Assembly (NCBI RefSeq): GCF_034424625.1
Contig: NZ_CP139976.1
Span: 248,001-312,000, forward strand
Origin: Janthinobacterium lividum
GTDB taxonomy: Bacteria > Pseudomonadota > Gammaproteobacteria > Burkholderiales > Burkholderiaceae_D
Reading direction: 5' to 3'
Length of the DNA stretch: 64,000 nt
The notes beneath the pieces are model-generated. The model made no database searches and was not told the DNA's origin. It was given only the letters and a program-made list of their open reading frames with translations. A program made the translations under genes and the position numbers. Positions 17,177-24,762 of this stretch are shown here, one piece after another; the first letter of the stretch is position 1; each line of letters begins with the position of its first letter.

Positions 17177-18649
17177 TCATTCCGGGACGGACTCTGGCAA
17201 CAGCAGCAATCTGCCCATTTTTTGTGCAGCATGGCGTATCTGGGCCGCATTCAGGGCCGTGTAGCCGAGCAGCACGGCCGGCGCCAGCTTGGCGCTATGG
17301 CAAAAATCGCCGAGCGGCTGCAGCGCCAGCCCCTCTTGCGCCGCGCGCGCGCAAAATGCCCGCTCGTCGCTGCCTGGCGGCAGCCACAGCACGCAATGAA
17401 AGCCCGCCTGCTGGCCGGAAATGGCGTAGCGGCCGGGGGCGGTCTGCTCGAGGCAGGCCAGCAGCAGGTCGCGCCGCTCCTTGTAGGCCAGCCGCGCCTG
17501 GCGCAAATGGCGCACGAAAGCGCCGTCTTCCATCCAGGCGGACAGCGCCAGTTGCTCCGTCACGCCCACGGACCTGCCCGTCAACTGCAGGGTGCGCAGC
17601 AACTGCGGGCGCAAGGCGGGCGGCAGCACCATGAAGCCCACGCGCAGGCCGGCAAACAGGGTCTTGTTGAAACTGCCACAGTAAATCACGCGCTGGTACT
17701 GGTCCAGCGCCTTCAGGGCTGCCAGCGGGGCGCTCTGGTAATTGAATTCGCTGTCGTAATCGTCTTCCACCACCCAGGCGCCGCTGTCGTTCGCCCATTC
17801 CAGCAAGGCCAGGCGGCGCGTGACGGACATGGTCACGCCCAGCGGTGACTGGTGCGCCGGCGTCACATACGCGAGGCTGGCGTCCGCATGCGCGGCCAGG
17901 GCGGCGCAATCGATGCCTTCGGCGTCGACGGCAATGTCCACCGGCACGGCACCGGCCAGGGCGAACAGGGCGCGCGCGGCCGGGTAGCCCGGTTCTTCCA
18001 GGCACACCTTGTCGCCATCGCGCACGATGCTGCGCGCCAGCAAGTCGATCGCGTGGCGGATGCCGGTGGTGACAACGATGTCCTGCGGGTCGCAGCGGAT
18101 GCCGCGGTACTTGGCAAGGAAATCGGCGATCTGCTGGCGCAGCTGGGGCAGGCCGGCCGGATCGGCGCTGCACAGCTGTTCCGGCGTGGCGGCGGCCAGG
18201 GCCCGCGTGGCGCACTTGGACCAGGCGGCCATGGGAAACAGGCTGGCGTCGGCGCGCCGCGCCACGAAGGGCAAGCCGTCGCGCACCCCCGTATCGGACA
18301 CCGGTATCGGCGCGGAAAATGTCCCGGCTGGGGTGGCATCCGCAAATCCTGCCATCAAGAAGCGTTCCGGCACGACGGCGCACACGCGCGTGCCGGAACC
18401 GGGCACGCGCGTCACGTACGCTTCCGCATGCAGGCGGTCGAACACGGTTTCGATGGTGCCGCGCGACAACTCCCACCGTTCCGCCAGGGTGCGGCTGGAC
18501 GGCAAACGGCTGCCCGCCGGCAGCATCTTCGTCAGGATGGCCGAGCGCAGCGCTTCATACGCGCCATCCTGCTTGTTGACGCCCGCCTTGTCGAGCCAGC
18601 TGGTGGGACGAGGCAAGTCCAGGGCGTGTGGTGATTTTCCTCGCGGCAT
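17177..18649 (-). CDS. MocR-type GntR regulator with aminotransferase-like domain
   Basis: About 490 residues. An N-terminal GntR winged helix (AYEALRSAILTKMLPAGSRL, then ELSRGTIETVFDRLHAEAYV) is fused to a class-I aminotransferase fold. PLP-binding features include the aspartate/tyrosine segment VEDDYDSEFNYQ and the Schiff-base lysine in YCGSFNKTLFAGLRVGF. MocR proteins sense PLP or amino-compound adducts and regulate neighbouring genes. It is divergent from a Bcr/CflA efflux pump (125-bp gap), the likely target. The ATG at 18649 is chosen because it starts the conserved region; the frame is open to 18700. Confidence 0.88.
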   Translation of the reverse strand: MPRGKSPHALDLPRPTSWLDKAGVNKQDGAYEALRSAILTKMLPAGSRLPSSRTLAERWELSRGTIETVFDRLHAEAYVTRVPGSGTRVCAVVPERFLMAGFADATPAGTFSAPIPVSDTGVRDGLPFVARRADASLFPMAAWSKCATRALAAATPEQLCSADPAGLPQLRQQIADFLAKYRGIRCDPQDIVVTTGIRHAIDLLARSIVRDGDKVCLEEPGYPAARALFALAGAVPVDIAVDAEGIDCAALAAHADASLAYVTPAHQSPLGVTMSVTRRLALLEWANDSGAWVVEDDYDSEFNYQSAPLAALKALDQYQRVIYCGSFNKTLFAGLRVGFMVLPPALRPQLLRTLQLTGRSVGVTEQLALSAWMEDGAFVRHLRQARLAYKERRDLLLACLEQTAPGRYAISGQQAGFHCVLWLPPGSDERAFCARAAQEGLALQPLGDFCHSAKLAPAVLLGYTALNAAQIRHAAQKMGRLLLLPESVPE

Positions 18650-18656
18650 GATAATC

Positions 18657-18671
18657 GTCCAAGTGGTCCAA
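18657..18671. promoter_or_regulatory. Possible MocR operator: direct repeat GTCCAA-N3-GTCCAA
   Basis: Two identical hexamers with 9-bp spacing lie just upstream of the MocR start, reading TTGGAC on the regulator's strand. MocR proteins such as TauR bind short direct repeats containing CTGGAC, so the resemblance is suggestive. They could also serve as a -35 box. Confidence 0.3.
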
Positions 18672-18774
18672 TGAGTTTTCTGATGACTGGCACTTCGCAT
18701 TACACCACAAACATTCTACTCTCACCGTTCCGGTGCGCCAGCGGGGCGCACGCTTGCATGGATCGTGTAAAACA

Positions 18775-19974
18775 ATGCAGAAACAAATCGCTTTATGGGC
18801 CTGGGGCGGCATCGTGCTGCTGCTGGTCTGCCTGTCGCGCATCAGCATCGACATCTATCTGCCTTCGCTGCCGGCCATGGCCGATGCCCTGCACGCCAGC
18901 GATGCACAGTTGCAACTGACCCTGAGCCTGTTCATGGCCGGCTCGGCCGCTTCGATGCTCGCTTGCGGGCCGCTGGCCGACCGTTACGGGCGCCGCCCCG
19001 TGCTGCTGGCCGGCACGGGCATTTTTGTGCTCGCCAGCATCGTCTGCACCGTGACGTCCGACGTGCACGTGCTGATCGCCGCGCGCGTGCTGCAGGCGTT
19101 CGGCGGCTGCAGCGGCACCATCATCGGCCGGGTGATGGTGCGCGACCGCTTCGATCCCGCCACGCAGGCGCGCATGCTGGGGCAAATCTCGATGGTGATG
19201 GGCTTGTCGCCGATCCTGGCGCCGCTGGCCGGCAGCGTGCTCGATGCGGCATTCGGCTGGCGCGCCGTGTTTGGCGTGCTGTGCCTGCTGGGCGCGCTGT
19301 CGCTGTGGCTGATCGCCGCGTATGTTCCGGAAACCAGGCCGGCCAGCGTCGTGCCACAGGGCAATACCCTGGCGCTGTACCGCCGCCTGCTGGGCGACGC
19401 GTATTTCCTGCGCTATGCGCTGGCCATCGGCTGCGTGTACTGCACGTATTTTCCGTTCATCGCGGAATCGTCCGTGCTGTTGCAAAGGGGCATGCACCTG
19501 TCGCCCGGCGCGTATGCGCTGGTGTTCGGCCTGACGGTGAGCGGCTATATCGCGGGGTCGAGCCTGTTCCGCGCGCTGGGACCGCGCCTGGGCGCCGATT
19601 ACATGCTGGGTGTGGCGGTGCTGATCAATGTGGCGGGCGCGGCCAGCCTGTTGCTGGCGGGTAGTCTGGCGCCGCAGCACGTGGCGTCGCTGGTGGTGCC
19701 CATGCTGCTGGTGATGGTGTCGGTGGGCATGGCCATCCCGGCCTGCCAGCTGGCCGTGCTGCAGCCGTATGGCGATCAGGCGGGCAGCGCCTCGGGCCTG
19801 TTCTTCTTCGTGCAGATGGCCATCACGGCCGCCTGCGGCGCCGTCATCGCCGCCATCACGGATGGCAGCGAAAAGCCGCTGCTGTGGGTAACGGCGGCGG
19901 CCAGCGCGGCCTTTGCCCTCGTGTGGCGGCTGACGAAACGCCAGCCCGCCAGGGCAACAGCATGTCTTACATGA
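18775..19974 (+). CDS. Bcr/CflA-family multidrug efflux MFS transporter
   Basis: A 399-residue major-facilitator transporter with 12 predicted helices. The N-terminal CLSRISIDIYLPSLPAMADAL, with the acidic residue typical of drug:H+ antiporters of this group, and the motif-A loop GPLADRYGRRPVLLAG are visible. RVLQAFGGCSGTIIGRVMVRD marks helices 4-5. Substrate is unknown. It is divergent from the MocR regulator. Its 3' end overlaps the ybeD stop by 8 bp on the opposite strand. The ATG at 18775 is preferred to the upstream in-frame ATG at 18733. Confidence 0.88.
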   Translation: MQKQIALWAWGGIVLLLVCLSRISIDIYLPSLPAMADALHASDAQLQLTLSLFMAGSAASMLACGPLADRYGRRPVLLAGTGIFVLASIVCTVTSDVHVLIAARVLQAFGGCSGTIIGRVMVRDRFDPATQARMLGQISMVMGLSPILAPLAGSVLDAAFGWRAVFGVLCLLGALSLWLIAAYVPETRPASVVPQGNTLALYRRLLGDAYFLRYALAIGCVYCTYFPFIAESSVLLQRGMHLSPGAYALVFGLTVSGYIAGSSLFRALGPRLGADYMLGVAVLINVAGAASLLLAGSLAPQHVASLVVPMLLVMVSVGMAIPACQLAVLQPYGDQAGSASGLFFFVQMAITAACGAVIAAITDGSEKPLLWVTAAASAAFALVWRLTKRQPARATACLT

Positions 19975-20263
19975 CGATCTTGACCATCGGGTGGCCCGAC
20001 AGCGCCATGTACAGGGCGTCGAGCTGCTCGCGGCTGATGGCGCGCACGGTGACGGTCAGGCCCGTGTAATTGCCCTTGCCCGATGGGCGCTCTTCCATGC
20101 GGCCGGCGTGGAAGGTCGGATCGTGGCTGATGACCAGTTCCAGCATGGTCGGCGCGAAGTCGACATGCGTCGGGCCCATGATCTTGATGGGAAAGTCGCT
20201 CGGGTATTCGATCAGCGATTCGCTGGGAGGAATCGTCACTTCGGTGGGTGGGGTGGTTTGCAT
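19967..20263 (-). CDS. DUF493 (YbeD) family protein
   Basis: A 98-residue protein of the YbeD family, with IEYPSDFPIKIMGPTHVDFA and the ACT-like ferredoxin fold expected from YTGLTVTVRAISREQLDALY. In many proteobacteria it sits directly before lipB and is thought to link to lipoate metabolism, though its biochemistry is unclear. Here a MocR/MFS pair lies between it and lipB. It has a normal length and intact core, so it is probably functional. Confidence 0.88.
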   Translation of the reverse strand: MQTTPPTEVTIPPSESLIEYPSDFPIKIMGPTHVDFAPTMLELVISHDPTFHAGRMEERPSGKGNYTGLTVTVRAISREQLDALYMALSGHPMVKIVM

Positions 20264-20389
20264 GGGAAATCCAATCAGTGCCGGTCAGAACAGACGGCGC
20301 AGCGCATAGCGCGCGGCGGCTGCATAAAAACGTATTGTAGCCAACTTTGAGGGCGGCTGCGCCCGTTGCGATGACACGCACGGCACGGC

Positions 20390-20417
20390 AAAAAAAAAGC
20401 CAGCTGGGTAAGCTGGC
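20390..20417 (-). terminator. Intrinsic terminator downstream of the FecR-domain gene
   Basis: Perfect 7-bp stem GCCAGCT/AGCTGGC (20399-20405, 20411-20417) with loop GGGTA and an A-run at 20390-20398 that becomes a U-run on the minus strand. It lies about 170 bp beyond the stop of the FecR-domain gene. Confidence 0.75.
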
Positions 20418-20461
20418 GAAAAACTATTTCGTTTGGACAAAATAGCCGGAAAATCGGTGCT

Positions 20462-20529
20462 GTCACTTGGAGGATAAGCAGTGGTCGTACTGTAGACAAA
20501 CCACGGCGGCTTTACCTCCGGTATGTGAC
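20462..20529 (-). other. Structured 3'-region element between FecR-domain gene and ybeD
   Basis: The gap 20264-20584 has no gene. It holds the ybeD upstream region, the terminator at 20390-20417 and this 68-nt segment. Here nested arms GTCAC/GTGAC, GGAGG/CCTCC, TAA/TTA and GTGG/CCAC pair in order to form an interrupted hairpin with an 18-nt loop region. On the minus strand it sits between the FecR-domain stop (20585) and the terminator, so it may be a structured 3' UTR or a 3'-derived small RNA. Confidence 0.35.
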
Positions 20530-20584
20530 GAACTGCGCATTTTGCGGCTTGAACGTCGATACGGCGCGACAGACGGCACGGCCG

Positions 20585-22327
20585 TCAGCGCTCCACTTCC
20601 TGCATCCGGCCATTGCGGCCGGGGTTGCCGCGCTCATGGTTGCGCTCACGCGGCGGCATCGGGCGCTCGGCACTGCGCGCCTCCTGTGGCGCACGCGCGG
20701 CAGGCGCAGGCATGGCTGGCGGCGGCGCCGTTTGCAGCACTTCGCGGCGGGGGCCACGTTCCGCGCGGTCCGGGCGCGGCGCATCAAATTGGCGCTCCAT
20801 GACGGGGCGCGGCAGTGGCCGTTCGGCACGGGGCCGCTGCTCGCCACGCCAGCCGGGGTGCGCCACCTGGTCTTGCACGGGTGGCAAAGCCGGCATCGCC
20901 GGCATCACGGGCTGGGGCGGCACCGGCGGCTGTTGCGGCTGTACCGGCACGGGTGGGCGGTTCGGCTGCATGGGACGGGGCGCCATATGCGTCTGGCCAT
21001 CGTCCGTCTGCAAGCGGCCAGGGCGGTTGACCCAGTCGCGCCGGAACTCCCTGTCGCCGCGCGGCGCATCGGAAGGACGCTGCCAGTTGCCCGCCGGCGC
21101 AGGCGCCGTGCTCAACGGCAAGCTTTGCATGACGGGCGGCGGCATGGTGGTGCGGTTGCGGCGCGGCACGTCGACCGTGCGCGCGCCGCCAAAACGCTCG
21201 CCCGGCAGCATCGTCATGCCTGCACGGCGTTCGCGTTCGCCCGCCACAGGGCGGCGCCCTTCGGCGACGCGGTTGATGCGGCGTTCATACTCGGCGCTGG
21301 CGCGGTAGCCGGGCACGTAGCGTTCGTGCGGCGACAGGGGAAACCAGCCGACGCCAGGGCGCTGGCCATGCTGCGAACCGCGATCAGGCCTGCCGCCGAC
21401 CCAGCCCACCAGGGCCGGCGCCCAGGGCACGCGGCCGCGCTCGCGCCCCGGCGCCCAGCCCCAGCGGTGGCCCAGCAGCACCCAGCGGCCGTAGTGCGAG
21501 GGCGCATAGCCCCACGGCGCATTGTCCACCCAGGTCCAGCCCCACGGCGCGATCCACGTCCAGCGCCCGTCGCTGTACGGCGCCCAGCCGGCCGGCACCG
21601 TGCTCGGCAGCCACAAGGGGCCGTATTCCGCGTCATCCTGCCAGGCACCGTAGCGGTCCAGCTCTTCATAGCCGGTGGTATCGTCCGTGACATAGCGCAA
21701 GGCCGGCGCGGCGGCGGGCAAGGCTTCGGGCCAGTTGTCGAAGGCGATCCTCTGCAAGGCGCCCGTGCGCAATTCCTCGTCCGTCAGCTCGGCGCGCTTG
21801 CCGGCGCGCAAGGTCACGCTGCCCGTCGCCCCATCCACGTCGGCCGCACCGTCGAGCACGCTGACGACGCTGGTGCCGGGCTGGCGCCCCGCCTCGATGC
21901 GCACCCAGCCCGGCTGGCTCAGGATCACGCGGGCCTGGGCCGTGGTCAGCTCGAAGCCGCGCAGCGCGTCGGGATTGCGCACGCGCACGCTGACCGTGCC
22001 ATAGCTGAGATGCAATTTGAAACTGTCTTCATCGAGCTCGCTCACTTCCAGCTCGGAATCGCCATCGAGGCGCACGGCGGCCGCGCCCACGCGCAACTCC
22101 GCCAGCGCGCCGCGCTGGGTTGTCAAACGGTTATCCGTGGTGACGGGCCAGTTCAGCAGGGCGTTTTGCGCCTCGCCATCGCCGGCGCGCACCAGCACCT
22201 GCCCTTCGACGGTGGAAATGCGCCCCACGCGGGCGGGCGGGTCCTGCGCCAAGGCCAGGGAGCACGCCGACGACAGCAGCACGGCGCACACGGTGTTCAA
22301 GAAGGGGGAAGACAGGATCGGACGCAT
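20585..22327 (-). CDS. Secreted FecR-domain / DUF6600-like protein, proline- and arginine-rich C-terminus
   Basis: A 580-residue exported protein. The signal peptide ends near SACSLALAQ. A FecR-like domain (about residues 30-190) begins GRISTVEGQVLVRAGDG and includes RVRNPDALRGFELTTAQARV. Tryptophan-rich repeats follow (YGPLWLPSTVPAGWAPYSDG, RWTWIAPWGWTWVDNAPWGY), and then a long disordered Pro/Arg/Gln-rich tail. Proteins of this architecture are widespread and uncharacterised; this one has no sigma-factor partner, unlike true FecR. The ATG at 22327 begins the signal peptide; an upstream ATG at 22405 is less likely. Confidence 0.8.
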   Translation of the reverse strand: MRPILSSPFLNTVCAVLLSSACSLALAQDPPARVGRISTVEGQVLVRAGDGEAQNALLNWPVTTDNRLTTQRGALAELRVGAAAVRLDGDSELEVSELDEDSFKLHLSYGTVSVRVRNPDALRGFELTTAQARVILSQPGWVRIEAGRQPGTSVVSVLDGAADVDGATGSVTLRAGKRAELTDEELRTGALQRIAFDNWPEALPAAAPALRYVTDDTTGYEELDRYGAWQDDAEYGPLWLPSTVPAGWAPYSDGRWTWIAPWGWTWVDNAPWGYAPSHYGRWVLLGHRWGWAPGRERGRVPWAPALVGWVGGRPDRGSQHGQRPGVGWFPLSPHERYVPGYRASAEYERRINRVAEGRRPVAGERERRAGMTMLPGERFGGARTVDVPRRNRTTMPPPVMQSLPLSTAPAPAGNWQRPSDAPRGDREFRRDWVNRPGRLQTDDGQTHMAPRPMQPNRPPVPVQPQQPPVPPQPVMPAMPALPPVQDQVAHPGWRGEQRPRAERPLPRPVMERQFDAPRPDRAERGPRREVLQTAPPPAMPAPAARAPQEARSAERPMPPRERNHERGNPGRNGRMQEVER

Positions 22328-22438
22328 GGCGCGCTCCAGGCAGGACGGACAGAGATGAAAGGTAGACAACACCCCGATTACAGTCCTATCGGGCGCGCCT
22401 CGCAAGCGGGCTTACAAATGTTTGCAACTTGATCTGGC

Positions 22439-23080
22439 TCAGGATGCCGCCTGGCCACCGCGCTTGACGAAGAACAAGGCCGTGCCGACAGCCATCAGCA
22501 AGCCGCCAAAGAAGCGGTTCTGCTTTTTCACGGCCCTGGCATCGCGGAAAAAGCGCTGCATCGACGAAGCCAGGAAGGCGTAGCTGTGCATGACGACCTG
22601 ATCGATCGTGCACATGGTGACGGCCAGGATCAGCAGTTGCGGCAGCAGGGGCGCAGCTGGGCTGATGAATTGCGGCAATACCGCCACCATGAAAATGATG
22701 CCTTTCGGATTCGTCACATTGGTCAAAAAACCCGTCAGCACGCGCCGGCCCATGGAGGGCACCACGGCGTCGGCATGCAGGTCGCCCGTCACCGCCACCT
22801 TGGCGCGCCACTGCGACAGGCCCAGGTAGATCAGGTACAAGGCGCCCACCGTCTTGACGATATTGAAGGCCACTTCGGAGGCCAGCAGCAGGGAACCGAC
22901 GCCGGCGCCGGCGATGCCCAGTACCACCAGCAGCCCCAGCTGCAGGCCGAGAATGGTGGCGCTGGCCTTTTTCACCCCGTACGACAGGCCGTGCGACATC
23001 GACAGCACGGCGCCCGAGCCGGGCGAGACGGCGATGATGGAGGCGGCGATGACAAAGGTGATCCAGGTGGCGAAGTGCAT
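22439..23080 (-). CDS. LysE/RhtB-family amino-acid exporter
   Basis: A 213-residue inner-membrane protein with about six helices. The family start ITFVIAASIIAVSPGSGAVL and the conserved GVKKASATILGLQLGLL and FLTNVTNPKGIIFM segments are present. LysE/RhtB proteins export basic or neutral amino acids such as homoserine, threonine or leucine; the substrate cannot be told. It stands alone on the minus strand, divergent from the DUF808 gene. Confidence 0.9.
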   Translation of the reverse strand: MHFATWITFVIAASIIAVSPGSGAVLSMSHGLSYGVKKASATILGLQLGLLVVLGIAGAGVGSLLLASEVAFNIVKTVGALYLIYLGLSQWRAKVAVTGDLHADAVVPSMGRRVLTGFLTNVTNPKGIIFMVAVLPQFISPAAPLLPQLLILAVTMCTIDQVVMHSYAFLASSMQRFFRDARAVKKQNRFFGGLLMAVGTALFFVKRGGQAAS

Positions 23081-23200
23081 GCGGTTTCCAAAAAATGGTG
23101 ACGATGAACAATTTTAACCCGCTCAGTGCGGCCTTGCCGGCCCGCCCTGAGGTAAGATCGCACTCACACACCTCCTTGCCGTACAACCAAGAATAACATC

Positions 23201-23260
23201 ATGAAAAACAACACTTTCCTCGCTCCGCCATGCCCTGCCACCTCCGTGGGAGCGCGCTGA
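23201..23260 (+). CDS. Possible 19-residue leader peptide before the DUF808 gene
   Basis: An ATG at 23201 opens a short frame, [19 protein letters not shown], that stops at 23258-23260, one base before the DUF808 ATG. This TGAGATG arrangement is typical of coupled translation. Its own ribosome-binding site is weak, so it could be chance. Confidence 0.25.
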   Translation: MKNNTFLAPPCPATSVGAR

Positions 23261-23261
23261 G

Positions 23262-24209
23262 ATGGCCGGCTCCAGCCTGCTGGCCCTGCTCGACGACATC
23301 GCCAGCATCCTCGACGACGTTTCCCTGATGACCAAGGTGGCCGCCAAGAAGACGGCCGGCGTGCTCGGTGACGACCTGGCCCTGAACGCGCAGCAGGTGG
23401 CCGGCGTGCGCGCCGAGCGCGAACTGCCCGTCGTGTGGGCCGTCGCCGTCGGCTCGCTGAAGAACAAGGCCATCCTCGTGCCCGCCGCGCTGGCCATCAG
23501 CGCATTCGCGCCATGGGCCATCACGCCGCTGCTGATGGTGGGCGGCGCCTATCTGTGCTTCGAAGGCTTCGAAAAGATCGCGCACAAGTATCTGCACCCG
23601 GACGACAGCCACAAGGCCGAGCTGGCACAGGCGCTGCGCGACCCGCAGGTCGACCTCGTCGCGCTGGAAAAGGACAAGATCAAGGGCGCCATCCGCACCG
23701 ATTTCATTTTGTCGGCGGAAATCATCGTCATCGCCCTGGGCACGGTGGCCGCGGCCACCTTCGCCGAGCAGGTGGCTGTCGTCGTCGGCATCGCCCTCCT
23801 CATGACGGTGGGCGTGTACGGCCTGGTGGCGGGCATCGTCAAGCTCGATGACGCGGGCTTTTACCTGGCGGCGCGCAAGGGCGCGGGCGCGCTGATGGAT
23901 GGCGTGCGCGGCTTTGGCCGCATGCTCGTGTCGGCGGCGCCGAAACTGATGAAATTTCTCTCCATCGTGGGCACCCTGGCCATGTTCATGGTCGGTGGCG
24001 GCATCCTGACGCACGGCTGGCCGTGGGCCAGCGCCATGCTGCACCATGCGGAAGCAGCCGTCGGCGGCGTGGCCGGCATCGGCCCCGTGCTGGCCGCCGT
24101 CACGCCCAGCCTGATCAACGCGGTGGCCGGCCTCATCGCCGGTGGCCTGGTGCTGGCCGGCGTCACGGCCGTGTCGGCTTTATTGCGCATGGTCAAGCCG
24201 AGCAAATAA
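23262..24209 (+). CDS. DUF808 (YedI) family inner-membrane protein
   Basis: A 315-residue polytopic membrane protein. The family start [20 protein letters not shown] and [20 protein letters not shown] are followed by several glycine/alanine-rich membrane helices, including AAKFM-like [19 protein letters not shown] and the terminal [20 protein letters not shown]. Function is unknown in all members. GGGAG before the ATG supports the start. It is followed by a strong hairpin and a YiaA-like gene. Confidence 0.88.
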   Translation: MAGSSLLALLDDIASILDDVSLMTKVAAKKTAGVLGDDLALNAQQVAGVRAERELPVVWAVAVGSLKNKAILVPAALAISAFAPWAITPLLMVGGAYLCFEGFEKIAHKYLHPDDSHKAELAQALRDPQVDLVALEKDKIKGAIRTDFILSAEIIVIALGTVAAATFAEQVAVVVGIALLMTVGVYGLVAGIVKLDDAGFYLAARKGAGALMDGVRGFGRMLVSAAPKLMKFLSIVGTLAMFMVGGGILTHGWPWASAMLHHAEAAVGGVAGIGPVLAAVTPSLINAVAGLIAGGLVLAGVTAVSALLRMVKPSK

Positions 24210-24228
24210 ACTTTCTGGTCTGATGGGA

Positions 24229-24252
24229 CGGCAGGCACATCCGTGCCTGCCG
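24229..24252 (+). other. Stable 10-bp hairpin between DUF808 and YiaA-like genes
   Basis: Perfect arms CGGCAGGCAC/GTGCCTGCCG with an ATCC loop, 19 bp after the DUF808 stop and 42 bp before the next start. There is no T-run, so it is either a weak terminator or a processing/stability hairpin in a shared transcript. Confidence 0.5.
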
Positions 24253-24294
24253 CCCCGGCCATGCCGGCGGCGCTTGCCTGCCCATGGAGACCCT

Positions 24295-24717
24295 ATGCAG
24301 ACTTCCCCCATCCAACGTCCCAGCAGCGCCTTTATCGGCGCTTCCTGGGCGGCATTGCTGATCGGCATCGTCACCTACCTGTCCGGCCTGTGGAACGCCG
24401 GCATGGCCCTCAACGAGAAGGGCTATTATTTTACGATCCTCATGTACGGCCTGTTCGCCGCCATCTCGCTGCAAAAATCCGTGCGCGACCGCGCCGAAGG
24501 CATCGCCGTGACGGGGATTTACTTTGGCCTGTGCTGGATTTCCGTGCTGCTGGCCTTGCTGTTATTGACTGTGGGCCTGTGGAACGCTAATCTGCAAAAT
24601 AGCGAGAAGGGTTTCTATGCCATGGCATTCCTGCTGAGCCTGTTTGCCGCCGTGGCCGTGCAAAAGAATGTGCGCGACGTGGCGCGCGCCTCGCCCGCCG
24701 AGGCGCCGGGAACTTAA
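24295..24717 (+). CDS. YiaA/YiaB-family inner-membrane protein (two tandem domains)
   Basis: A 140-residue membrane protein made of two similar halves. Each has paired helices around a conserved turn: [20 protein letters not shown] with [17 protein letters not shown], then [20 protein letters not shown] with [17 protein letters not shown]. The internal duplication and the QK-x-VRD ends define the YiaAB family, whose function is unknown. It follows the DUF808 gene on the same strand by 85 bp. The start ATG at 24295 precedes the first conserved residues. Confidence 0.85.
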   Translation: MQTSPIQRPSSAFIGASWAALLIGIVTYLSGLWNAGMALNEKGYYFTILMYGLFAAISLQKSVRDRAEGIAVTGIYFGLCWISVLLALLLLTVGLWNANLQNSEKGFYAMAFLLSLFAAVAVQKNVRDVARASPAEAPGT

Positions 24718-24762
24718 ATAGCAGCAGTGCGTCTATTCCTGTATCCATGTCGGGAGAGGATG

